64,000 bases of DNA from Pomacea canaliculata (lineage: Eukaryota > Mollusca > Gastropoda > Architaenioglossa > Ampullariidae), in NCBI RefSeq assembly GCF_003073045.1, contig NC_037590.1:13850311-13914310 (forward strand), given 5' to 3'. The position numbers were made by a program, and so were the translations under genes. This document shows positions 1 through 10,910 of this stretch, piece by piece; within the stretch, counting starts at the first letter, position 1, and every line of letters starts with the position of its first letter. A model generated the notes under the pieces. It saw only the letters and a list, made by a program, of their open reading frames with translations. It did no database searches and had not been told where the DNA came from.

Positions 1-670
1 AGGGGAATTAGGAAAGGGGGTAGATGTTTTGGAAGGAGGTTGAGTTCTTAGCCCGTAGTTAACAGAGATAGCGGGTTCGATCCAATTGAACAGAGGAGGG
101 TGGCGCTGAGCAAATGAAACACAGAAGAGTGCGGCGTGAAGTTGTGTGTCGCTAGCGAACTACCTTTGATAAACCGGAGGAATGATCTGGAAATTTTATT
201 CAGTTTGTTCCCATCGATTAAAATGAGGCACGGGTCTGGTAAAGCCTAAGTTTAAAGCTACGCTTAGTTTGGTGGGGTACGTTGGTTGAACGTCCACTGC
301 TACCCATCTACCCAATCCTTTATCAGATTTGTTCACATAGTTCTTCACGTTTTAAAAGCGATTAAAAAAATTATCATGACTCGTTATAGCGAGGGTAAAC
401 ACTCAAGATAGCTTGCATCAACCAACAAATTCTTAATGTGAGTCGCAGCACTGAGACAGATATTGGGTGTCTTTTACATGTTTTCAATTATTAAAAAAGA
501 GTTTGGCGGAATTACCAGTGCATACTTACTGACTAATAAAGATGTGAATTCATAACTGCAGAAAGAAAAACTACAATAATAATAATAATAGTAACAATAA
601 TAACAATAATAATATAAAAAAGAAAAAGAAATCATAGCTGGGAGGTACGGACATCAATACTACATCAAAA
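1..670. other. AT-rich flank downstream of the mucin-like gene
   Basis: No coding region is supported here. It lies downstream of the stop codon of the minus-strand mucin-like gene, so part of it is probably that gene's 3' UTR. It holds an imperfect (AAT)n microsatellite at about 573-615. A short GGTTCGATCC stretch near 75 looks like a tRNA T-loop, but no cloverleaf can be folded around it. Confidence 0.5.
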
Positions 671-3600
671 CTAATAAGAACAGTAAATTACAGCAGAACA
701 AACATTAACAGCGAGAAGAATGAGAAGTTGCGACAGACTGACTAAAGCTGTTTTCCCTCCTTTGTTGGTTAGAGAGTTAGTGGAAGATGGAGTGTTATTG
801 AAAGCGGAGGCGCTGCTTGCAAAAACTGTTGTGCTGTCACTCCGAGCCGTGGAGGCGTCTATGAAAGAGGCAGACGGGGAGAGTGGGGTGGACTGAGCCG
901 TGCTCTGTGCTGCCGCCGTCGTGCGCTGCGCTGCTTCAGATGCTGCTGCCGACAGACGCGTGGATGGTGCAGCTGCTGATGACGTGGACAGCAGACTTGT
1001 GGTCAAGCTGGTCTTTCCTAATTCTGAGCTTGAAGACCCGCAGCTCACCTGGCCCCCTGAACAGGACGCCCAGTTCCCAGTATTTGATGTTTTGGAGGAA
1101 GTCATCACCAGGGTCACCCCAGACGGCTGGACCGAACTCGGAGACAGAGTGGAGGAAGGATTTATGGAGGCTGCTGAAACGACAGCTCCGGCTGTGCTTC
1201 CGAAGGATGAGGTCACGGAATCTGCCTGCGTGACCCTGGAGCTAGACTGCGGGGTTATGGAGGTGAAGGACGTCTCGGAGCCTGGTAAGACCTCTGCCAC
1301 GCCTGTGCTTCTTAGTACTGGCGCAAGAGTCGAGAAAATGGCGCCTGTTCCGGTGCTCGAAGCAACCGAGATTCCGGAAGACACTGCCTGACTTCGGACT
1401 TGATAATCCATGTTCGCTTGTGTGGTCCAGGTGGCCAGGCTGCTGATGTAGGTGCTGGCAGGAGAAGGCGTCAGCACGCTGCTACTTGCAACTGTTGCTC
1501 CGCCGAGGTTTGTCGTAGAGTACACACCCGAAGACAGCTGCACCGTTTGTGAACTGTCGTATGAAGATTTACTCATAGCAGCATAATCCAAAGAGCTGCT
1601 CGGAAAACTTGTAATGGTCGGTAGTTCACGAACTGTCTGGGCAGACAAGGGAACAGACCAGACGGTGTTCAATGTAGGAGTGCTGGTAATAATGTCGTTA
1701 AAGGGGACATGGAATGTGATGCTTGAAAGTAAACTGTCGGAAAAAGCATTCGTTACTTTTGTGAAGTCTTCCAAAGAGTTCCGCTCGATGCTATACTTGC
1801 TTGATCCGAACGGATTCATTGAGGACAGAGCCACTTTCTCTGCTGAGGCCGACACAAGGTTTGCTGACAGTAAGCTTGTCTCAGTGAGAGGGAGGTGAAA
1901 CGTGTTACTTGAAAGTAAACTGTTGGAAAAATCATTGGTAATTTTTATAAAGCTTGGAATTGAGTTCTGTTCAGCGTCGTAGGTACTTGATGCTCGAGGT
2001 GTGACTACAGACACTTGCTGCATTGGTTGTGTTGTGGCAGACTTCTCTACTGCCACTGCTGTTACCGACACAAGGTTTCCAGACATCAAGTTTGTGTTGG
2101 TGAGAGTGAGAGTCGGAAATAGAGACCTGCTACTTGAAAGTAAAGTGTTGGAAAAATATTGGCGGTTTGTGTGAAGCCTGGAACTGAGTTCTGTTCAGCG
2201 CCGTAGGTACTTGATGCTCGAGGTGTGACTACAGACACTTGCTGCATTGGTGGTGTTGTGGTGGATCGCTCTACTGCCGCTGCTGTAACCGACACAAGGT
2301 TTCCAGACATTAAGTTTGTGTCGGTGAGAGTCGGAAAGAGAGACCTGCTACTTGACAGTAAAGTGTTGGAAAAGACATTGGCGGTTTGTGTGAAGCCTGG
2401 AACTGAGTTGATGCTGTAGACACTTGATCCGAATGATGTGCCTACAGACACTTGCTGCACTGTCTGTGTTGTGGCAGATGCAAGGCCTGATGATTGTAAT
2501 TTCGTGTCGAAGGAAGTTCGCACTACCTCCTCCCGTGTACTTGGCACGACTCGTGACTCCCTGTAAGTTTCTATCCATGAAGGGGTCAGAGAGGTCATGA
2601 CCTTAAGGTCATCAGATGCTACTGTGGAGCTTAGGCTCCCGAGGAGTGGAATAAACGTACTTGTGCCGACAATGGTTGTCCATGGGTTCTTCAGACTGGA
2701 CTCTATGGCTCTACTAGTGAGAAGGTTACCAGAGTCGACTGTTGTTAGCCTCGTCGTTCCGATGAAAGAGGACGTGAGAGAAGATGCTGAGCTGATTGGT
2801 TGTGAGGGGACATCCAGAGAGTGGGCAGCGTTCTGGCTTTGTGTTTGTGGCGCCATCTGTGAGCTGTGGAGTTGAGTCGCCCATTCATTAGCACTAACAC
2901 TAGGAGTGCTCCCTGTAGGGGGAGAAGAGGATTTAGGGGAGGTCACTACTTGTGTGGAGGCTTCGTACAGGGAGACAATCGCGACAGATGACTGAGTCAT
3001 CTCACCAACATTCGTGGGCGTCACCAATGCAGATCTGGCCGATGTGCTCTCAGAAGGAAAACTCGGGTCAAAGAAACTGTCCATCGCATGCCAAGAACTG
3101 CGAGGACCAAGAGCTTCTGAAGTCACGGTCCTGGCAGGGTTGTCCGAACTCTTCTGATCTGCTGTCATGTCGAAGTATGAACTTCTGATGGTTGTGCATT
3201 GTCGCTAACAAAACCACTAGGGAATGGCATGACTGGTGTAGCAGATTTTCCAAGAGTCGAAAACAGCTCGTTAGGGATGTGAGTCGATGCGTCTATGAAA
3301 GGCCTTGATGTGGTTAAGGGGGGTTCTGCTGTTGAAAAATGGTTTCCAGAACTGAAGTCAAGTGAGTGACAGTAGATTCTGCTGTAGGTAAGCTCTTGTG
3401 TTCGAAAGGATCAAGATTTTCAGAGTCACTGGCACTGGCGGAAAATGTTGACTGCAAACCCACGAAATCCGAGGACCTTGTGCCTGTGAAGAGGCTGGGT
3501 GTGGGTTGAATGTCATCATTGTGAAAGATTAACGATGCTGCGATGCTAGCTGGGCTATAGATGCTCGCTGTATCTATGGAAACAGTTGTGGTGGTTTTGG

Positions 3601-4616
3601 AATGTTCAGCGCTGCTACTTTCTTCGCTTTTTGTAGGACGGTACCTGTTTGGATTCCCAAAATTTTGAAAAAGTTCTCGCACCTCATCGCAGCTGCCGCT
3701 CGTCGCGCCGAATGTACTGCCCCCTTTGGAACCTACCCACAGCTCACCCTGAGTTGCATCATGGGAGCTCTCAAGCTTCGTCCTGTTGATCTGGAGACGT
3801 CCCTTCTGATGTGAATCGATTTCTTGTATCATGTCGGATAGCGAGATGATGAGCTGATTGACTTGCCAGTCGAGCATCTCAAATTCACTCTGGACGTCAT
3901 GAATGGATTTTGAAAATATATCATCAAGGCTTGGAAGCATCCATGGTGCTTTGTCTAGGAAATGTTGCCCTGTATCCACTTTGAGAAATTGCCAAATATG
4001 TTCTGATTCCATGAATGCCAACGGTTGATGATTCATGGACTCTGGATAGAAGCGAGTAGATGTACACCCTGAAATAAGCAGAAAATACTGTTTGCAAAGA
4101 TTTTATTAGTGTTAATGTTTAACCAGCAGAAATTTAGAACACCACATCAATAAAAGCAATATGATACATTGTAACTGTTAAGTGAAAAAAAACACCTGCT
4201 AAGTCCTTTCGGTTTTTTTTTTAACTAAGCTCCAACAGTAAGTTTCGCTCCTTTTCTTAAACAATGTTATTACATCGTCATGGTACTGCTTTTGTTCCAC
4301 CAGTACAAACATTCCTTCAAGGGAATGCGTACCGACTGTCCATGAGAGAGAGAAAGAATTTTGTTGGTTTTACTCTTCATATATTTTATATGATATATCT
4401 CATTCTTTCTTGTGAGTGATGGAAACATCTATTCTTAGTGTTACAGTCACTGGTTCGTGACTACAAACCCTGCTGACTGTTAGCCATTGCAAACGTGCAC
4501 AACCTGCGCCAGTTCCCTTACACTAACTAGGAACAATTAATTAACTTACCACTCATTAAACAGAAAAATACGTGGCCCAGGACAAATATCCATTTGGTCC
4601 ATAATCCGTTCTTCAT
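671..4616 (-). CDS. Ser/Thr-rich mucin-like secreted or membrane-anchored protein, frame interrupted
   Basis: I do not recognise an ortholog. Exon 1 (4616-4550) encodes a signal peptide (MKNGLWTKW, then a hydrophobic run ending CLMSG) and ends at a GTAAG donor. Exon 2 starts at 4068 after TTTCAG in matching phase. It encodes about 130 ordinary residues (ESEHIWQFLKVDTGQHFL, SGSCDEVRELFQNF) and then a long Ser/Thr/Pro-rich mucin-like stalk with imperfect repeats built around FSNTLLSS and MSGNLVSVTA. The C-terminus has TNKGGK followed by a hydrophobic tail (ALVSLSQLLILLAVNV) that runs to the stop, as in a GPI signal or a tail-less membrane anchor. The frame changes near 3360, between about 3175 and 3210, and near 2156. 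The first and third are single missing bases relative to paralogous sequence. It may be a pseudogene or carry assembly errors. Its middle part was copied into the hsp70 array. Confidence 0.55.
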
Positions 4617-5700
4617 GACTAAAAGAATCCAAAGGAATTGCACCTCTCTGTCCGACAAATAACTACACACAAACCTCCACCGCTTAACTGCCAGCTAGCT
4701 CTTGACCTCGACTTCATATACATGCAGTCGTTGCGAAAGAAATGTCTACCCCTGGGTTTTCATATTGAAATAAGGCTGTTGAATGGGAGTGGTTGGGGCA
4801 TGACTGGATGTATATCGCTGAATACCACGCGAGCGGGTCGCTGTCGCCATCGTTGTATCAAGACGGGTGTGGCAGTGACGTACGCGAGTTCATCTCTAGG
4901 GGCACTCGTGACATACAGACCTGCATGCCAAAGTGAATTCGTTTTGTATGCAAGGCCTGCAGTTGATTTGCCTAATAAGTACATCAATAAGTGTATTATC
5001 ATGGAATGTGTAAGATCTTTTACCTAAGAACAGAGGTTCTCTCTGTATTCAGAACTTTCTTTTTAGTTTATCGTGACTGGTTGGGAATTGTTTGGATGCA
5101 ACGTTTTATATAATTGATTCCCTATTTTGAGGCAGAAATTTATTTTCTTAAGGCTAAGATGATCTCTCAATCGGTGAAAGTCCGTAAAGTTCAGCCTTTA
5201 AACACGTCACGCTATAAACCAGACAAACACTCTGTCACATTCGCATACACCCGCACACGTACACAAACACACAGGGGAAGAGAGAGAGAGTTGAGTCAAC
5301 ATTGGCGCCTGACAAAAAGGACGTTTTCGCTAACCGACATTTGAGCCATTGACTGTCTTGTAAACCTGATCGTCTTACAATAATTCTATAGCTGTATGTA
5401 CTTACACCACCCTCAAGACAAGCAGGACGTCTGACGTTAGCAAGTTGCTCACAATACAAAAATAGCAACGTGAACGGAATCCGGCTTGCAGCTCGCAGTT
5501 CGGATGACACTCGCTTGTATACACTCTCTCCTGCTCACAAAATTCACCCATCTTTTCAGAACAATTTTTTTAAATGGTTATATTTTAATCTTTTTAACAA
5601 TCGTATATACGGTTCAGAAACAAATCACATATACCCTCGACAGCACATCTTTCATTCAAGAAAATATGTGATGTTCTGGAAAGTTTCTGCGTTCTTGTAG
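4617..5700. other. Upstream region of the mucin-like gene
   Basis: About 1.1 kb without a supported gene. It must hold the promoter and 5' UTR of the minus-strand mucin-like gene starting at 4616, but I see no clear TATA box at a fixed distance. Short open frames here have no recognisable content. Confidence 0.4.
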
Positions 5701-5724
5701 CATGTCAGTTTTCTTTAAAAATGT

Positions 5725-5905
5725 GTTCTCACCCCTATCCACCTCGGGGGTTATAGGCTCGTGGCGGCCCTATGCAAAGAAGGAATCGGTGGCCCATTTG
5801 CCATTCTGTCTTTTATTCATTATATACTGGCGTTGCGGCCCCTGGGAGTTGGCGGCCCTGTGCCGGTGAGCAGTTTGCACATGCCTAAGGGGGCCCCTGC
5901 ACATA
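5725..5905. mobile_element. Possible decayed hAT-type miniature element (GC-rich patch)
   Basis: A GC-rich patch in AT-rich surroundings with two direct GGCGGCCCTRTGC motifs (near 5763 and 5851) and an end reading GGGGGCCCCTG. This style of terminus (GGCGGCCCT, CACATGCCTAAGG) is familiar from non-autonomous hAT elements. I cannot define both ends or a target duplication, so the call is tentative. The remaining spacer to about 6363 holds nothing else I can name. Confidence 0.3.
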
Positions 5906-7509
5906 CATCCCCTACACAGAACAATGCTAAGAATACAACAAAATCCTGTGTCCTCGTGCCTCTTATTAAGAAAGGTGTAGCTGCTGGCATGAAGAACTTG
6001 TTGTCCCAGTGTGCTAGTGGCATAGCAAATGTCCTATTGATGTTATTAATCTCTTGTTCCCGCCCTTCTCTTTACTGGTTATGCTTAAGTGGCTAGAACC
6101 ACTCTTCTTACTGTTTACAGTTATGGCTTAAAGACCTCTCAAGAGGAATTTAAGCTTGGTGTTCTGGTTGGCATACTGGGCTGATGGATAAAAAGACCAT
6201 CTGGGAACGGTGGCCTCTCAAATTGTGATGAACGGAAAATTTTTAAACTGATGGAAACAAATGTATTACATCTTCAGGTTGTTCAGTTGGGAGAAACTTG
6301 TGGACATGTGACAGTCTCCGAGAGTTTTGAAGAGAAGGCTATTTGAAAGAATGCACACTGATATTACAGGGAAAAACTCATTCAAGAAATGCGTAACGCT
6401 GCATTTTAGCACCCAACCCACTTAAAAAGGCACCTGATAATTCAAAGTGATGAGAAACTTCACTAGTTCAGTGGGTGTTGTTTCCTTCAGAAGATCAACA
6501 AAATTAAAAAAGCACCTTAATTAGCAATTAGCACCTTTCACATTAGGTCTTATTACTTCACACATGCTACCAATGATTTCATTCTCCTTTAGAGTTAGGC
6601 TATATAAAAATGCATTTTTTATGACCTTTTTTGGTTTGGTAAATATTGTTTCCCTGTTTTGTGAATGGCAAATAGCACATGACATTGCAGCATCATAAAT
6701 TTGATTGAAAGTAATAAAAAAATGAACATGTGTACATTTTCCTAAGGTTTACAGTTCTGGCTGATTTTTATACGCACTGACACAAAGACCAAAAAAAAAA
6801 AAGTCACTCATCAGGGAAATTAGAACTCCTTACATATACCTCAATTATTTTGACGAAATGAGTGATTCAGACATGAAAAGACAGTGTCTCTTCCACCATT
6901 ACAATTGATAACATCTGATTAAATAGTATTGTTGTATTATAATCCTAGCTGACAATAAAATAGCATCTCTGTTGCATTTAATAACAAATTTTCTGAAAGC
7001 CCTTTGAAAATGTCAATTATGGTTGTCATCACCGTGTAAGACATGTATAAGCTTTACTCGAAATGGCATATTTTATCATTAACGATAATCAAATGTTTGT
7101 GGTTTGATTGCATAAAATATGATATTATTAAAAACAGTTTCTTTACATCACGAATAAAAATAATATTACCACAAGCTAGTACTCTAGTGTGTACTTTTTT
7201 TCTACATCTGCAAGTGTTGGGATGTGCGAGTCTTTAAAAGCCAACGATTTTAAGTGGCTAGTCAAAAAAAATCTACAATTAAATGGATAGTAAACAGTAA
7301 TAAATCATATCTACATGTCTTTATTCTCAAAAAGTGATGCTTTTCTAAGTACATATACACGTGTTTACATCACAACCATCAACACACGTACGACGACAGT
7401 GAACTTACTGGACACTTCTCGATGTTACTTTACAAACAACACAGATAAAAAACACTCTAACGCGATAAGGTCCATGAATTTTAAACTTTTAATTTGTGTC
7501 TTCATTACT

Positions 7510-7735
7510 AAAGGAAAGTTCGCCAAAATGTAAAATAAACAAACATCATCGTTCTCGAACATACTAGACCTTTCTTTTTCTATCGGGAACGAGAGCTACG
7601 ACCTTGACCTGCGCTTGACGAGCCAATCAAAACCGCGAACAGCGCGTGACGCTCGCGAATGTAGAAGAGGCCAGAAAGTTCGTCTGCTAGCGCATCAGGG
7701 TATAAAAGAATTGAGGCTGGCGGGAGATGAACAAG
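7510..7735 (+). promoter_or_regulatory. Heat-shock promoter of hsp70-1
   Basis: Heat-shock-element half-site pairs GAAAGTTC at 7514-7521 and 7674-7681, and TTCTCGAA at 7552-7559. There is a CCAAT-type motif (AGCCAATCA, 7621-7629) and a TATAAAAG box at 7701-7708, about 150 bp before the ATG. This layout matches HSF1-driven inducible hsp70 promoters. Confidence 0.8.
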
Positions 7736-7853
7736 GCAAGAACTCAGTGCTACAATAACATTGAGAAAAAAGAAAGCATATCAAAGCATACACTCTCGTT
7801 GTCTTTCAACTGTGAGCAGTCAGATATACACTTTGAGGATACTGTGAAACGGA

Positions 7854-9767
7854 ATGGCGAAAGCACCGGCAATCGGCATCGATCTCGGCACCACCTACTC
7901 GTGTGTAGGTGTGTTCCGACACGGACAGGTAGAGATCATCGCCAACGATCAGGGCCAGAGAACTACTCCCAGCTATGTGGCCTTCACCGACACGGAGAGG
8001 CTGGTGGGAGATGCGGCGAAAAACCAGGCAGCCATGAACCCCGAAAACACAGTCTTTGACGCCAAGCGACTGATCGGCAGGCGTTTTGACGACAGCAGCG
8101 TGCAGGCGGACATGAAGCATTGGCCCTTCAAGGTGGTCAACGACGGCGGCAAACCCAAGATACAGGTGCAATACAAGGGCGAGACCAAGACGTTTGCACC
8201 AGAAGAGATCAGCTCCATGGTGTTGGTCAAGATGAAAGAGACGGCCGAGGCGTATCTGGGTCAGCGTGTCAAGGATGCTGTCATCACCGTGCCTGCCTAC
8301 TTCAACGACTCCCAGCGACAAGCCACGAAAGATGCAGGAAACATCGCCGGCCTCAACGTCTTGCGCATCATCAATGAACCCACAGCCGCCGCGCTGGCCT
8401 ACGGACTGGATAAGAACGCGAAAGGAGAAAAGAACGTTCTCATTTTCGACCTGGGTGGCGGCACCTTCGACGTGTCCGTCCTGCAGATCAGCGAGGGCTC
8501 GCTTTTCGAAGTGAAATCCACAGCAGGAGACACGCATCTGGGTGGCGAAGACTTTGACGGCCGCATGGTGCAGCATTTGTGCCAAGAGTTTCAGCGCAAG
8601 TACAAGAAGGACATCAGCAAGAACGCACGTGCAATTAGAAGGTTGCTGACGGCGTGCGAGCGCGCTAAGCGTACGCTGTCGAGCAGTGCCGAGGCCAGCA
8701 TAGAGATCGACTCTTTGTACGAGGGAATCGACTTCTATACGCGCATCACCCGCGCACGCTTTGAAGAACTGTGTGCCGACCTGTTCCGTAAGACCCTGGA
8801 GCCAGTGGAGCAGGCACTGCGCGATGCCAAGCTGGACAAACGACAGATCCACGAAGTGGTGCTGGTGGGCGGCTCCACGCGTATTCCACGCATTCAGAAG
8901 ATGCTGTCGGAGTTCATGGGTGGCAAAGAACTGAACAAATCCATTCATCCCGACGAGGCTGTTGCATACGGAGCGGCCGTGCAGGCGGCGGTGTTGAGTG
9001 GCGACACGAGCGACTCCATCCGCGATGTGCTGCTGGTGGACGTGGCGCCCTTGTCGCTTGGCATCGAGACGGCTGGCGGCGTCATGACCAAGCTGGTGGA
9101 GCGCAACACTACAATTCCAAACAAGACATCGCAGATCTTCACCACCTACGCCGACAACCAGCCGGCCGTCACCATCCAGGTGTACGAAGGTGAGCGCGCC
9201 TTGACAAAAGACAACAACCTGCTGGGTCGCTTCGAACTGACGGGCATCCCACCCGCCCCTCGAGGTGTTCCTCAGATCGAGGTGACCTTTGACATTGACG
9301 CCAACGGCATCATGACCGTCACAGCCCAGGACAAGAGCACGGGCAAGTCTTCCAACATCATCATCAAGAACGACAAAGGGCGGCTGAGCAAAGAGGACAT
9401 CGACCGCATGGTGAACGACGCCGAGCGATTCCGGGAGGAGGACGAGAAGCAGCGGAAGCGGGTGGAGGCGCGCAACCGACTGGAGTCGTACGTGTTCAAC
9501 GTGCGCCAGGCCGTCTGTGAGGCGGGTGACAAACTGAGTAGCGCCGACAAAGACACCGTCAACACAGCATGTGACGAAGCTGTGTCGTGGCTGGATAACA
9601 ACACCCTAGCAGAAACGGAAGAGTTCGAGCACAAACAAAAGGAAGTGCAGAAAGTGTGTTCTCCCATCATGACTAAGCTCCATGGCACTGGCCAGTCTGG
9701 TCCATCATTTAATCAAGGTCGCACGCCACCGTCTACTGGTGGACCTACTGTGGAGGAGGTGGACTGA
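7854..9767 (+). CDS. Cytosolic inducible heat shock protein 70, copy 1 (intact)
   Basis: ATP-dependent chaperone that binds exposed hydrophobic peptides in cytosol and nucleus with J-domain and nucleotide-exchange partners. The frame is intact, intronless and 637 aa. All Hsp70 signatures are present: IDLGTTYS near residue 9, [14 protein letters not shown] near 200 and [13 protein letters not shown] near 335. The substrate-binding domain contains [20 protein letters not shown], and the C-terminal EEVD binds TPR co-chaperones, so it is cytosolic rather than ER or mitochondrial. No intron plus heat-shock elements and a TATA box point to a stress-inducible gene. The start is the first ATG after a roughly 120-nt leader. 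The coding region is much more GC-rich than its flanks. It is the only copy of the three with an unbroken frame. It differs from copies 2 and 3 in having VCEAG instead of VSEAG near the end. Confidence 0.97.
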   Translation: MAKAPAIGIDLGTTYSCVGVFRHGQVEIIANDQGQRTTPSYVAFTDTERLVGDAAKNQAAMNPENTVFDAKRLIGRRFDDSSVQADMKHWPFKVVNDGGKPKIQVQYKGETKTFAPEEISSMVLVKMKETAEAYLGQRVKDAVITVPAYFNDSQRQATKDAGNIAGLNVLRIINEPTAAALAYGLDKNAKGEKNVLIFDLGGGTFDVSVLQISEGSLFEVKSTAGDTHLGGEDFDGRMVQHLCQEFQRKYKKDISKNARAIRRLLTACERAKRTLSSSAEASIEIDSLYEGIDFYTRITRARFEELCADLFRKTLEPVEQALRDAKLDKRQIHEVVLVGGSTRIPRIQKMLSEFMGGKELNKSIHPDEAVAYGAAVQAAVLSGDTSDSIRDVLLVDVAPLSLGIETAGGVMTKLVERNTTIPNKTSQIFTTYADNQPAVTIQVYEGERALTKDNNLLGRFELTGIPPAPRGVPQIEVTFDIDANGIMTVTAQDKSTGKSSNIIIKNDKGRLSKEDIDRMVNDAERFREEDEKQRKRVEARNRLESYVFNVRQAVCEAGDKLSSADKDTVNTACDEAVSWLDNNTLAETEEFEHKQKEVQKVCSPIMTKLHGTGQSGPSFNQGRTPPSTGGPTVEEVD

Positions 9768-10207
9768 TTGATGACTGAGATCCCTCTTATAAAAAAAAAA
9801 GACAATATTGAAACTATTTAAAGTAATAGTGCATTGTTTTATACCTGACTGATTAATGGTATTATGTTGGCATTTTAAACAGTATTAAAGCTCTGAAAGC
9901 TGCTGGTAGTTTTCTGGCTATATAAATCATTTTGCGAAAAGTGTGATCTCTTGTCCTTAAATGTAGAATGTTACCTTATCTTCATTGTGATATTTAAACT
10001 GTTTACAAAGAGACAATAAAATCAAAATAAAGAGTACTATATCTTTTTTCTAATTGTGTGTGTGATGGCGAGTTCTTTGGTAATGTGTGACAGCTTTTTG
10101 AAATGCATTAACCCTGATTACAATAAAAATTTATGGTACAAATTACCGCAAACAAAAGCTAATGCAAGAAACTGTGTTCGCCCATTGCTAAGCTCCATGA
10201 CACTGGG
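9768..10207 (+). other. 3' UTR and flank of hsp70-1
   Basis: Conserved in all three units. Two AATAAA polyadenylation signals lie at 10015-10020 and 10026-10031. The last bases before the breakpoint (about 10190-10207, CTAAGCTCCATGACACTGGG) are a diverged scrap of hsp70 coding 3' end, joined directly to mucin-gene sequence. Confidence 0.7.
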
Positions 10208-10348
10208 AACAAAACCACTAGGGAATGGCATGACTGGTGTATTAGCTAATCCAAGAGACGAAAACAGTTCGTTAGGGATGTGAGTCGACGCGTCTTTGAA
10301 AGGCGTTGATGTGGTTAAGGGGAGGTCTGCCGTTGAAAAATGGTTTCC

Positions 10349-10423
10349 CCAAGATATAAATTTTTCTTTTGCTCACAAGGGCAGGCATACATACTCACAC
10401 AGACATTTAATACACACATACAC
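10349..10423. mobile_element. Retroposon tail insertion, shortened copy
   Basis: About 75 bp absent from the mucin-like gene at the matching site (TGGTTTCCAGAAC). The same insertion in fragment 2 is longer and begins with AAATCAAATCAGACTTTATT. Copy 1 is therefore an internally deleted version of one insertion. It looks like the 3' end of a LINE or SINE. Confidence 0.55.
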
Positions 10424-10617
10424 TTCCAGAACTGAAGTCAAAGTGAGTGACAGTAGATTCTGCTGTAGGTGAGCTCTTGTGTTCGAAAGGATCAAGATTT
10501 TCAGAGTCGCTGGCACTGGCGGAAAATGTTGACTGCAAACCCACGAAATCAGATGCCCTTGTGCCTGTGAAGAGGCTGGGTGTGGGCTGAATGTCATCAC
10601 TTTGAAAGATTAACGAT

Positions 10618-10910
10618 CAGTGTTTCTCAAAGTGGTCAGGTGGTCCGCGGCTGACAGTCGTCATATGTCAGCAAAGTGATGTTTAAAGTGATGCATTCCT
10701 CGCATTAACATTTTAATTACAAAGAACGAGGTATACGTAGTTTTATGTCATCTTATTACTACTGTCACAGAAGTACATTTAGTTTTGAATTGTAGTGAAA
10801 CAAATGCGGCAATTTAAATTTGAAATTCATGATTTTTAGGACTTGGTGGTCCGCCATATTTTTTACTTAAGTAAAGTGGTCCGCGGTCCGAAATACTTTG
10901 AGAACCACTG
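10618..10910. mobile_element. hAT-like miniature inverted-repeat element, copy 1
   Basis: 293 bp bounded by imperfect terminal inverted repeats: CAGTGTTTCTCAAAGT at the left and the reverse complement of CAGTGGTTCTCAAAGT at the right. It is AT-rich inside and non-coding. It is absent from the mucin-like gene near 3534. The flanking 8-mers (TTAACGAT and CAATAGAT) are not identical, and about 18 bp of the target are missing, so the usual 8-bp duplication is not clean. Confidence 0.8.

Noticed and set aside
40-110. Possible tRNA gene (GGTTCGATCC near 75)
   Set aside because: Acceptor, D and anticodon stems do not pair around it. At most a chance T-loop or a SINE scrap.
7806-8948. Long minus-strand open frame (380 codons) opposite hsp70-1, with counterparts opposite copies 2 and 3
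   Set aside because: Antisense open frames are a known by-product of hsp70 codon bias. It has no promoter, no start context and no domain, and its frame differs between copies.
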